The position numbers and the translations under genes were made by a program. The notes beneath the pieces were generated by a model. That model was not told where the DNA came from and searched no databases. It saw only the letters and a list, made by a program, of their open reading frames with translations. A stretch of 6,835 nt of DNA from Candidatus Cloacimonadota bacterium (GTDB lineage Bacteria > Cloacimonadota > Cloacimonadia > Cloacimonadales > Cloacimonadaceae), in NCBI GenBank assembly GCA_023230245.1, contig JALNXT010000081.1, forward strand, positions 1 through 6,835, given 5' to 3'. This document shows, piece after piece, positions 1 to 5,005 of the stretch (positions are counted from its first letter, which is position 1; each line of letters begins with the position of its first letter).

Positions 1-19
1 AGTTATTGTATGTTAGAAA

Positions 20-29
20 GTTATATATG
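20..29 (+). promoter_or_regulatory. TATA-like box upstream of the first endonuclease gene
   Basis: The segment GTTATATATG is centred about 27 nt before the ATG at 51, the spacing expected of an archaeal TATA box that drives a leaderless or nearly leaderless transcript. A similar arrangement lies before the second endonuclease gene (box at 4972-4981, ATG at 5006), and both share a downstream block ACATATAT followed by AGTAT. Random AT-rich sequence could produce a box like this, so the call rests on the repeated geometry and not on the box alone. Confidence 0.4.
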
Positions 30-50
30 TTATGAATTACATATATTAGT

Positions 51-1085
51 ATGTTTAATTGTTATTATTATTGTTATAAACGAGGGATTAAAATAGGTAA
101 GAAAACGTATAGTGATGAAGAATTAATCACAGAGTTACATAGATTTGTAGAAGAAAATGGCAGAGTACCAACTGCTAATGATATGAATAATAGTGCTGGT
201 TATATAAGTAAAAAACAATACATAACTAGATTTAGAACATGGTCAAATGCTTTAAGATCTTCTGGTTTGTCGGATAAAGTTGATTATAATAATGAAAATG
301 TTATTAGTATGTTACAAAATTTTAAAAATAAATATAATAGAAATCCAACAGCCCCAGATACATATCTAACACCAGATTTACCATCGTTATCTGTCATTAT
401 ACGTCTATTTGGGACGTTTAATAAAGCTCTTACTGCCTCTGGATTAGAAATAAATAAAACGCAAATTATTTTAACAGGTAACGAAACTTGTGATTTCTGT
501 GGAACAATGGAGACAGAGCATTGGAATAATGTCGACACATTTAGAATATGCGATAAATGTAATAGAAATAAAAGAGATTTTATACATGGTGTATTAGATC
601 CATATAGTTCAACTGGATTGGGATATATTAGTGAATACGTGGTTGCAGATAATATTAATGATAACATATGGTATAATGCAAATATAAATACATTTAATAC
701 TGCATATGATATGTATAGCGAAGAGTATGGTTATATTAGTGTAAAATCATCAACTCTACATTATTATGTAGAAACTAATAGTTCTAGTTGGCAATTTTCA
801 GTAACAAAAGCAAATAAAATTCCAAATAATTATATTTTTGTAGGATTTGATGATGATAGATCAGATATTACACATGTTTGGATTATACCAAGTGGCATTG
901 AGTTAATACAAGGAAAACAAACAATTCGTATATCAAATTCAGATATTGGTTTAAGTCGATTTAAATTATATGAAGTAGATGCTACAAATTTTAATACGAC
1001 ATACATAAATATGGATCTAACTAGTTTATTTCCATTTAGAAATTTACATAAACAAGAAGGAGACCGCACATGCGAGTGCCTCTGA
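51..1085 (+). CDS. Free-standing homing-type endonuclease with HNH-associated repeats and PD-(D/E)XK-like domain
   Basis: Likely a selfish DNA-cutting enzyme that spreads its own gene. Residues about 20-73 and 79-132 are two copies of the homing-endonuclease-associated repeat: a YSDEELITEL-type helix, then a GR.PT segment, then FRTWSNAL..SGL or FGTFNKAL.ASGL. They probably bind DNA. C147, C150, C167 and C170 form a zinc knuckle. The C-terminal part resembles a PD-(D/E)XK nuclease: a GYISEYVVAD helix with E195, a candidate acid D220, and SVK at 230-232, where S replaces the usual E or Q. No HNH motif is visible. The ATG at 51 fits a leaderless transcript from the TATA-like box. An alternative start is the in-frame ATA at 93, six bases after GAGGG, which would trim 14 residues including an odd Cys/Tyr-rich stretch. 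The 3' end overlaps the polymerase start by 16 nt, so the last residues may be read-through into older polymerase leader sequence. Family call is fairly sure; cleavage chemistry is inferred. Confidence 0.8.
   Translation: MFNCYYYCYKRGIKIGKKTYSDEELITELHRFVEENGRVPTANDMNNSAGYISKKQYITRFRTWSNALRSSGLSDKVDYNNENVISMLQNFKNKYNRNPTAPDTYLTPDLPSLSVIIRLFGTFNKALTASGLEINKTQIILTGNETCDFCGTMETEHWNNVDTFRICDKCNRNKRDFIHGVLDPYSSTGLGYISEYVVADNINDNIWYNANINTFNTAYDMYSEEYGYISVKSSTLHYYVETNSSSWQFSVTKANKIPNNYIFVGFDDDRSDITHVWIIPSGIELIQGKQTIRISNSDIGLSRFKLYEVDATNFNTTYINMDLTSLFPFRNLHKQEGDRTCECL
82..86 (+). promoter_or_regulatory. Internal GAGGG ribosome-binding-like site before in-frame ATA
   Basis: GAGGG is followed by six bases and then ATA (93-95) in the endonuclease frame; the next residues are GKKTYSDEEL, where proteins with this repeat could naturally begin. 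The same GAGGR-N6-ATA geometry precedes the ORF at 3617. It is either a real AUA start, a decayed ATG start replaced by the ATG at 51, or coincidence. Confidence 0.3.
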
Positions 1086-3373
1086 TAGTAGATACGGTTG
1101 TCTCCAACGGAGAACAGTACACAGTGGTCTGGCAAAACGGAGAGAAACATTTTGTTAAATCTCCACTTTTACCTTTCGCTTATACAAAGAATAATCCTCC
1201 ATTAGAATCTAAAAATGAATTGGTGAAACGTAGATTACTATATGATATAGATAATGAAATTGAATTATATAAATGTTCATTTAGAAACACATATGAGTTG
1301 AGAAACACATGTAGTAAAGAAAATTTCTATGAGTCACAATTCAATTTTAAAGATAGATTATATTCTGAATGTTCTGACTTCATTAGTTCATACGCAAATA
1401 CAAACGAACTTAAAATAATGTGCTTAGATTTTGAGATGAGTACAGAAAATGGAGAGTTTTGTAAGTCAAATAAGGATGCAATTATAGCTGCAGGATTACA
1501 ATTTAATAATGAACCAATTGAATTAATATTAGCAGATACATATAACAATGATAAAGAGTTACTTTTGAAACTTCTAAAACGTATTGAAGATGAAGATCCT
1601 GATCTTATTTGCACGTTCAATGGAAATTCGTTCGATATACCATACTTAATTGACAGGTTAAAACGACATAACATAGATCCAGGTAAACTTAGTAGAGATG
1701 GTAGTCAACCATATTTTGGAAATAAAAACGAATACATTAAACTTGGTGGACGAATATCATATGATCTGTTCCCTAGAAGTGTAATGCGTGATCAATCAAT
1801 TTTTCAAAAATCCCCTCCAAATAGGCGCATGAAAACCGTATGTAAATTATATCACTTAGATGGTGTTGTCGAGGAGAATGAGAGTGTATTAGGCAACATG
1901 AAAAATATGGTTGGCACAGATGAACTTAAAAGATATTTGACGAGTGATATCAGGTGTACTCGATTCTTATGTGATATGTATTTGCCTGGAATTATTAACA
2001 TGGCTGAAATTATAGGTGTATCGCTAGAGTCATGTATTAATAGTAATCCAAGTTATGTTGGACACATGCTCTTCATGAAAGAGTATGGGAGAATAGGTAT
2101 AATAAGCGATAAAACAGTTGAAGATGATTTTAAATATTTGGCAGAAAATAAACAAGGGGCACTCGCCAAGTGTTTTAGACCTGGTTTATATAAAGACAAA
2201 CCACTAAAAAAGTGGGACTTCTTATCATATTACCCCCACCTTATAACGACATTTAACATCTCACCAGAAACTTGTAAACTTATAAAGACAAAATCTACGC
2301 TTGAACCATATTCTGCTTATATGGATAAAGAAAAAAAGATATTACATTTGTCTATTCCAGATGAAAAAGCTAATATGCAATTAATAATTGAAATAGATTT
2401 CTCACGTCCAGGTTTTACAAGTACTTTCATTAGAAAATTAATGAAAGAAAGATTAGAAATGAAACGACAGATGAAAACACTTGATCATAATTCACCAGAG
2501 TATGCTTCTTTAAATGTAGCCCAGATTAATAATAAAGTGATCATGAATTCTGTGAGCGGTTACTTTGGATTAAAATTCGCCCACTTTGGTAGTATATGTG
2601 CATATACAATTATTACTGGTCTTGGTAGACACATAATAACAAAAGTTATAGAGAAAGTTGGTAATGTTGTAGCATTGGATACTGATGGGATTCTTAGTTA
2701 TTCAGACATGACTATTGATGAAGTAAACTTGTTCATAGAAGATTACGTTCATAGTTTCTTTGGTGTAGAAGAAAATCACATTCAAATGGAAGAGGAATTT
2801 TACGAAAGATCATTCTTCAGAGAAGGTACAAAACAGTATCTATTAATCGAAAGAGATGATCATAATAACCCATATCTTGTCATACATGGGATCAGTTTTA
2901 AAGGAAGTTCTTTAGCTCGTCTATTTGCAGACATAATTGAAAAGATTGGATTTGAAATGTTAATGTTAGATGATAACGATAGTGTCGCGGTTAAACAATT
3001 TGAAGATAATATCGCAAATTATTATGATAAAAGTATGTGGTCACTAGATTTAATAAAAAAGAATGTAGCGTGTAAACCTCTATGTCAATACAAAACACCT
3101 AATACTATTGGTGGTCAGCTTGTTCGACAATTTGAATCTAGATTTAAAACAAAGATAAGTGGTGAAACTAAATTAGATTATGTTAAAATTAAAACGAAAC
3201 ACGGTAGCTCATATAAACTTATAACTGTGTTTGACACTATAGATAGTATAACAGATATTGATTATGATTACTATCTTTCAATAGTAGACTCAGCCTTCGA
3301 ACGTCTAGGACTCTCCGACAGAACTCCGAAGGGCAAAAAAGCTGGTAAGCAGAAGTCTATTTTTGACTTTTAA
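1070..3373 (+). CDS. polB: Family-B DNA polymerase with 3'-5' proofreading exonuclease
   Basis: Replicative DNA polymerase of 767 residues, close to the usual size of archaeal PolB. An N-terminal domain (about 1-110) precedes the exonuclease: Exo I LDFE (D120, E122), Exo II N184-to-F188-D189, Exo III Y289-L-T-S-D293. Polymerase motifs follow: motif A DFLSYYPH (D383), motif B K489-V-I-M-N493-S..GYFG, motif C ALDTDG (D537, D539), then a KxY motif GTKQY (K588-Y590). Motif C has G540 where DTDS is normal. No intein and no large protein-priming insertion is evident. The extreme C-terminus, GKQKSIFDF, resembles the archaeal PIP box (compare QATLFDF in replication factor C), so it probably binds host PCNA. 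The start at 1070 is set by GAAGGAGA with GGAG seven bases upstream. It overlaps the preceding endonuclease gene. Its first and last ~70-80 nt are much richer in GC than its middle. Identification is near certain; host-clamp binding is inferred. Confidence 0.97.
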   Translation: MRVPLIVDTVVSNGEQYTVVWQNGEKHFVKSPLLPFAYTKNNPPLESKNELVKRRLLYDIDNEIELYKCSFRNTYELRNTCSKENFYESQFNFKDRLYSECSDFISSYANTNELKIMCLDFEMSTENGEFCKSNKDAIIAAGLQFNNEPIELILADTYNNDKELLLKLLKRIEDEDPDLICTFNGNSFDIPYLIDRLKRHNIDPGKLSRDGSQPYFGNKNEYIKLGGRISYDLFPRSVMRDQSIFQKSPPNRRMKTVCKLYHLDGVVEENESVLGNMKNMVGTDELKRYLTSDIRCTRFLCDMYLPGIINMAEIIGVSLESCINSNPSYVGHMLFMKEYGRIGIISDKTVEDDFKYLAENKQGALAKCFRPGLYKDKPLKKWDFLSYYPHLITTFNISPETCKLIKTKSTLEPYSAYMDKEKKILHLSIPDEKANMQLIIEIDFSRPGFTSTFIRKLMKERLEMKRQMKTLDHNSPEYASLNVAQINNKVIMNSVSGYFGLKFAHFGSICAYTIITGLGRHIITKVIEKVGNVVALDTDGILSYSDMTIDEVNLFIEDYVHSFFGVEENHIQMEEEFYERSFFREGTKQYLLIERDDHNNPYLVIHGISFKGSSLARLFADIIEKIGFEMLMLDDNDSVAVKQFEDNIANYYDKSMWSLDLIKKNVACKPLCQYKTPNTIGGQLVRQFESRFKTKISGETKLDYVKIKTKHGSSYKLITVFDTIDSITDIDYDYYLSIVDSAFERLGLSDRTPKGKKAGKQKSIFDF
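1073..1080 (-). repeat. CGAGTGCC octamer, site 1
   Basis: Written CGAGTGCC on the + strand, GGCACTCG on the other. It covers codons 2-4 of the polymerase gene (Arg-Val-Pro) and lies in its overlap with the endonuclease gene. It is one of five exact copies in the window. Confidence 0.5.
2158..2165 (+). repeat. GGCACTCG octamer, site 2 (inside polB)
   Basis: Within polymerase codons for G-A-L-A. The match to the junction repeats is longer here: GGGCACTCGCC at 2157-2167 is identical to 4346-4356 and 4644-4654, and GTG follows two bases later in all three. Confidence 0.5.
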
Positions 3374-3382
3374 GGAGTACAG

Positions 3383-3404
3383 ATGACACCAATTTTTAAA
3401 ATTA
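3383..3404 (+). repeat. 22-nt imperfect direct repeat, copy 1
   Basis: It begins ATGACACCAATT and shares 20 of 22 bases with 3489-3510, 106 bp downstream. The two mismatches are adjacent (TT here, AA there). Both copies keep the same reading frame (MTPI..). Confidence 0.7.
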
Positions 3405-3415
3405 CGAAATTATAA
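3383..3415 (+). CDS. Ten-residue micro-ORF, possibly a duplicated gene start
   Basis: ATG follows the polymerase stop after GGAG plus five bases, a strong ribosome-binding site, yet the frame encodes only MTPIFKITKL before TAA. Its first 22 nt match 20 of 22 bases at 3489-3510, where the next gene encodes MTPINKIK. It is therefore either a leader peptide, or the remnant of an older or duplicated start of the following gene. I cannot tell which from one sequence. Confidence 0.35.
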   Translation: MTPIFKITKL

Positions 3416-3434
3416 TACTATAGTGAGGTAACAT

Positions 3435-3620
3435 ATGGCATGGAGAGGATTTTATTTAGAATCAAAAAGTTTTATGTGTTATTCGAATATGACACCAATT
3501 AATAAAATTAAATTTTGGGTAAAGTATCCAATAGCATATTATAAATATATAAAATTAATGACAAAAGATTCAGTTAAAAATATGTTAACAGAAAGAAAGA
3601 TTGCAGAGGAATCTTTATAA
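3435..3620 (+). CDS. Small basic protein of unknown function
   Basis: Not recognised. The 61-residue product is lysine- and tyrosine-rich with a hydrophobic-aromatic middle (FWVKYPIAYYKYIKLM, about 27-42) and a charged tail. No metal site or clear membrane helix is seen. The start at 3435 is supported by GTGAGGT five bases upstream. An internal ATG at 3489 begins MTPINKIK, the segment duplicated in the micro-ORF at 3383, so a shorter product (43 residues) is possible. The stop codon overlaps the proposed ATA start of the next ORF in the string ATAA, as ATGA overlaps do in coupled operons. That suggests the two are translated together. Confidence 0.65.
   Translation: MAWRGFYLESKSFMCYSNMTPINKIKFWVKYPIAYYKYIKLMTKDSVKNMLTERKIAEESL
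3489..3510 (+). repeat. 22-nt imperfect direct repeat, copy 2
   Basis: Second copy of the ATGACACCAATT element at 3383-3404. It lies inside the small basic protein gene at codons 19-26 and is in the same frame as the first copy. Confidence 0.7.
3605..3610 (+). promoter_or_regulatory. AGAGGA ribosome-binding site for an ATA start
   Basis: AGAGGA lies inside the end of the preceding gene, six bases before ATA at 3617. With no ATG, GTG or TTG in the downstream frame, this site is the main reason for placing the start there. Confidence 0.45.
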
Positions 3621-3889
3621 ACACACATACATATAAATTACTAGTTATACCTAAATCACAATTACTTAATCTATTTACTAACGCAAATTATGGTTGTAAC
3701 TATACAACAATACCTAAAATAGAATTACCAGAACATGTTGATGTACTAGACGTACATTATGATCAATGTAGATTAGCTTTCTTATTCTTACTTGAAAGCG
3801 AGTCGTTCTTACCAGTTCCAGAAGGATCACAGTTACCAGAAATATATTTTGAGTGGCAATCTGTTAAATATTATAAACCTGAAATGTGA
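3617..3889 (+). CDS. Unknown 90-residue protein with a probable ATA start
   Basis: The frame is open from 3578 to the TGA at 3887. It has no ATG, GTG or TTG except a final Met codon, so gene finders that need a standard start would miss it. Translation from ATA gives MNTHTYKLLVIPKSQL, continuing to a C-terminal half rich in hydrophobic and acidic residues (LDVHYDQCRLAFLFLL, then FLPVPEGSQLPEIYFEW). It reads like real globular protein, and its PVPEG..LPE segment recalls small hypothetical phage proteins, though I assign no function. AGAGGA lies six bases before the ATA, which overlaps the upstream stop (ATAA). Alternatives are fusion with the preceding ORF by -1 frameshift (no classic slippery heptamer is visible), a sequencing error, or a gene that lost its start. 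Its stop overlaps the GTGAT ribosome site of the next gene. Confidence 0.6.
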   Translation: MNTHTYKLLVIPKSQLLNLFTNANYGCNYTTIPKIELPEHVDVLDVHYDQCRLAFLFLLESESFLPVPEGSQLPEIYFEWQSVKYYKPEM

Positions 3890-3890
3890 T
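3886..3890 (+). promoter_or_regulatory. GTGAT ribosome-binding site
   Basis: GTGAT then three bases then ATG at 3894. It complements the AUCAC of the archaeal 16S tail and overlaps the TGA of the upstream ORF. It decides the start at 3894 over an upstream in-frame ATG at 3792, which would overlap that ORF. Confidence 0.6.
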
Positions 3891-3893
3891 AAT

Positions 3894-4037
3894 ATGGGTG
3901 ATAAATTTAAAGCATTAAGCAGATGTTCTGAATGTGGTGGAGCTTTAACGCATATTAATTCTGGAATAAAGGTTGAAAATAAATCAGTAAGTTTATATAA
4001 ATGTAGGTGTTGTGGAAGATTGTGTTATATAGAGTGA
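3894..4037 (+). CDS. 47-residue zinc-ribbon protein
   Basis: A minimal zinc ribbon: CSECGG (C11, C14) near the N-terminus and CRCCGRLC (C37, C39, C40, C44) near the C-terminus, separated by about 22 residues likely to form beta strands. Such miniature ribbons usually contact nucleic acid or a partner protein, but the specific role is unknown. The start is fixed by GTGAT just upstream. An in-frame ATG at 3792 would add 34 residues overlapping another coding frame and is not used here. The TGA stop is inside the GTGAT site of the next gene, so the two are probably translationally coupled. It is the first of four consecutive small Cys-rich products. Confidence 0.75.
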   Translation: MGDKFKALSRCSECGGALTHINSGIKVENKSVSLYKCRCCGRLCYIE

Positions 4038-4038
4038 T
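4034..4038 (+). promoter_or_regulatory. GTGAT ribosome-binding site
   Basis: Part of GTGATTAATATG, a 12-mer repeated exactly at 4359-4370 before another small gene. It sets the start at 4043 and overlaps the upstream stop codon. Confidence 0.6.
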
Positions 4039-4042
4039 TAAT

Positions 4043-4345
4043 ATGGATATAGTAATAACAACTAAGAAAAAAATTGATGAGGAATATAGAAATAAATATT
4101 CTGATCAAGCGTTAAAACTTAGACAAGTTATATTTGAAAATGACCGATTGCGTAGGGAAATTAAAAGGTTACGAGAAATGTGTCCAATAATGAAAGACGC
4201 TAATATAGAACCTTTAGGTTGTAAAGGTGAATTTGGATCATTAGAGTATTGTAAAAATTGTAATTTAAAACCAGGCTCAGATACGTGTGGTGATTATATG
4301 GATATTAGAGCTGCTACGTATTTTTATAAAGATGAATATCGTTAA
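4043..4345 (+). CDS. Coiled-coil protein with C-terminal four-cysteine zinc site
   Basis: A 100-residue product. Residues about 8-46 are strongly charged and helical (IDEEYRNKYS, then FENDRLRREIKRLREM) and look like a coiled coil for dimerising. C60, C70, C73 and C82 form a C-x9-C-x2-C-x8-C cluster likely to hold zinc; C47 is extra. The fold is not one I can name; it could be a DNA-binding or adaptor protein. The start at 4043 follows GTGAT and four bases. The upstream in-frame ATG at 4007 lies inside the previous zinc-ribbon gene and has no comparable site. The gene ends in codons for DEYR, which lie inside the first copy of the 37-bp junction repeat. Confidence 0.72.
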   Translation: MDIVITTKKKIDEEYRNKYSDQALKLRQVIFENDRLRREIKRLREMCPIMKDANIEPLGCKGEFGSLEYCKNCNLKPGSDTCGDYMDIRAATYFYKDEYR

Positions 4346-4361
4346 GGGCACTCGCCGTGTG
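4325..4361 (+). repeat. 37-bp junction direct repeat, copy 1
   Basis: 36 of 37 bases match 4623-4659, with an exact 30-base core at 4332-4361. It contains the last codons of the upstream gene (..EYR stop), the GC-rich GGGCACTCGCC element at 4346-4356, and the beginning of the downstream ribosome-binding site. From ATG at 4332 it also encodes MNIVKGTRRV in frame with the next gene, offering a 12-codon N-terminal extension. Confidence 0.92.
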
Positions 4362-4363
4362 AT
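4359..4363 (+). promoter_or_regulatory. GTGAT ribosome-binding site
   Basis: GTGATTAATATG at 4359-4370, identical to 4034-4045. It selects the ATG at 4368 over the in-frame ATGs at 4287 and 4332. Confidence 0.6.
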
Positions 4364-4367
4364 TAAT

Positions 4368-4643
4368 ATGAAAACGTATAAAACTGAAACCATTGTACGA
4401 GAAACAATAGATAAAATATTCTGTGATATTTGTGGAGAAGATATGTTAGCAGAGTTTAATAAATCAGGTCTTTTATATGACGACTGTATAATTAGTCATA
4501 AATATGCACATGATTACGATTACGATCACGCAGATCATCATGAATTTGAACCTGATATATGTCCAAAATGTTTTCAATCTAAAATAATTCCGTTTCTTAA
4601 AAGCATAGGTTTAAATACTGAGTATAAATATGAATATCGTTAA
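4368..4643 (+). CDS. Zinc-binding protein with His/Asp-rich segment
   Basis: A 91-residue product with CDIC (C19, C22) and CPKC (C65, C68), the pairs of a zinc ribbon or treble-clef-like finger. Between them lies an unusual His/Asp/Tyr run (HDYDYDHADHHEFEPD, about 48-63), which could bind a second metal. The DNA under it repeats GATTAC GATTAC GATCAC, so the run may have grown by slippage. C40 is unpaired. No family is recognised beyond the zinc-finger type. The start at 4368 is chosen from the GTGATTAATATG site; starting at 4332 would add MNIVKGTRRVIN. The C-terminus (KYEYR) and stop lie in copy 2 of the junction repeat, mirroring the upstream gene's DEYR ending. Confidence 0.75.
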   Translation: MKTYKTETIVRETIDKIFCDICGEDMLAEFNKSGLLYDDCIISHKYAHDYDYDHADHHEFEPDICPKCFQSKIIPFLKSIGLNTEYKYEYR

Positions 4644-4659
4644 GGGCACTCGCCGTGTG
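4623..4659 (+). repeat. 37-bp junction direct repeat, copy 2
   Basis: Matches 4325-4361 at 36 of 37 bases. Here the ATG at 4630 opens MNIVKGTRRVVI, which ends in a TGA overlapping the ATG of the next gene (ATGA at 4665-4668). The same repeat therefore acts in frame in copy 1 and as a coupled upstream ORF in copy 2. Confidence 0.92.
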
Positions 4660-4664
4660 GTTAT

Positions 4665-4958
4665 ATGAAAGACGTTATATGTGATTGTGGGCAATCGATG
4701 CAATTTTTAAATTATATTGTAATTGCAGGACAAAACGGATTTGTGGAATATAGAGGGTTATATAAATGTAATATGTGTAAAGATATTCAATTTATTGATA
4801 TAGATTATAATGAAATTTATGAAGCCACATATACTAAGGAATATTTAAACGATATATATAATAAACGTGTAAAGGAAGATAATCGTTTACAGTACGTGAA
4901 ATATTTCACTTGGGTATTAGTACTGATACTAATTTTTCTTTTAATATTTAACATTTGA
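4665..4958 (+). CDS. Zinc-ribbon protein with C-terminal membrane helix
   Basis: A 97-residue product. CDC (C6, C8) and CNMC (C35, C38) flank a beta-like stretch, giving a small zinc ribbon. A charged linker (YTKEYLNDIY, then KRVKEDNRLQ) leads to a hydrophobic helix at about 77-96 (FTWVLVLILIFLLIF), so the protein is probably tail-anchored with the ribbon in the cytoplasm. The function is unknown; it might tie a DNA- or protein-binding module to the membrane. The start ATG follows GTGGTT, a weaker relative of the GTGAT sites, and overlaps the TGA of the short ORF in the junction repeat. It is the last gene of the small-protein array before the second endonuclease promoter. Confidence 0.75.
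   Translation: MKDVICDCGQSMQFLNYIVIAGQNGFVEYRGLYKCNMCKDIQFIDIDYNEIYEATYTKEYLNDIYNKRVKEDNRLQYVKYFTWVLVLILIFLLIFNI
4931..4949 (+). terminator. Possible T-rich archaeal terminator
   Basis: A T-rich stretch (TTTTTCTTTT core) at the 3' end of the membrane-ribbon gene, just before the TATA-like box of the endonuclease gene. Archaeal terminators are often oligo-T without a hairpin, so one could end here. The same bases encode the hydrophobic helix (IFLLIF), which explains the T content equally well. Confidence 0.2.
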
Positions 4959-4971
4959 CGGTCTACAAAAA

Positions 4972-4981
4972 TTATATATAT
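4972..4981 (+). promoter_or_regulatory. TATA-like box upstream of LAGLIDADG endonuclease
   Basis: TTATATATAT preceded by an A-rich tract, centred about 30 nt before the ATG at 5006. It fits a short-leader archaeal transcript; no good ribosome-binding site precedes the ATG, consistent with leaderless translation. The region aligns with 21-54 before the first endonuclease (shared TTATATAT, TATG/GATG, GAA, ACATATAT, AGTAT). Confidence 0.45.
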
Positions 4982-5005
4982 GATGGAAGACATATATAGT
5001 ATTGT

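Noticed and set aside
284..1674. Minus-strand open frames of 106-127 codons (284-667, 830-1150, 1327-1674)
   Set aside because: They lie entirely opposite the endonuclease and polymerase genes, show no recognisable domain or ribosome site, and all supported genes run on the + strand.
1070..3373. Intein inside the polymerase
   Set aside because: All exonuclease and polymerase motifs occur in normal order and spacing in a 767-residue protein; no splicing motifs or endonuclease insertion are seen.
3590..3630. Programmed -1 frameshift fusing the 3435 and 3617 frames
   Set aside because: No XXXYYYZ slippery heptamer or clear downstream hairpin around the overlap; the ATAA start-stop overlap with AGAGGA upstream explains it more simply, though not conclusively.
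3792..3893. Longer N-terminus for the first zinc-ribbon protein
   Set aside because: It would overlap the 3617-3889 coding frame, and the GTGAT site supports 3894.
4287..4367. Longer N-terminus (27 residues) for the 4368 gene
   Set aside because: It overlaps the cysteine region of the upstream gene; the ribosome site supports 4368. The partial extension from 4332 is kept only as a finding.
4325..4659. CRISPR array or insertion-sequence ends
   Set aside because: Only two direct copies separated by a complete coding gene, no regular spacers, no inverted ends and no transposase.
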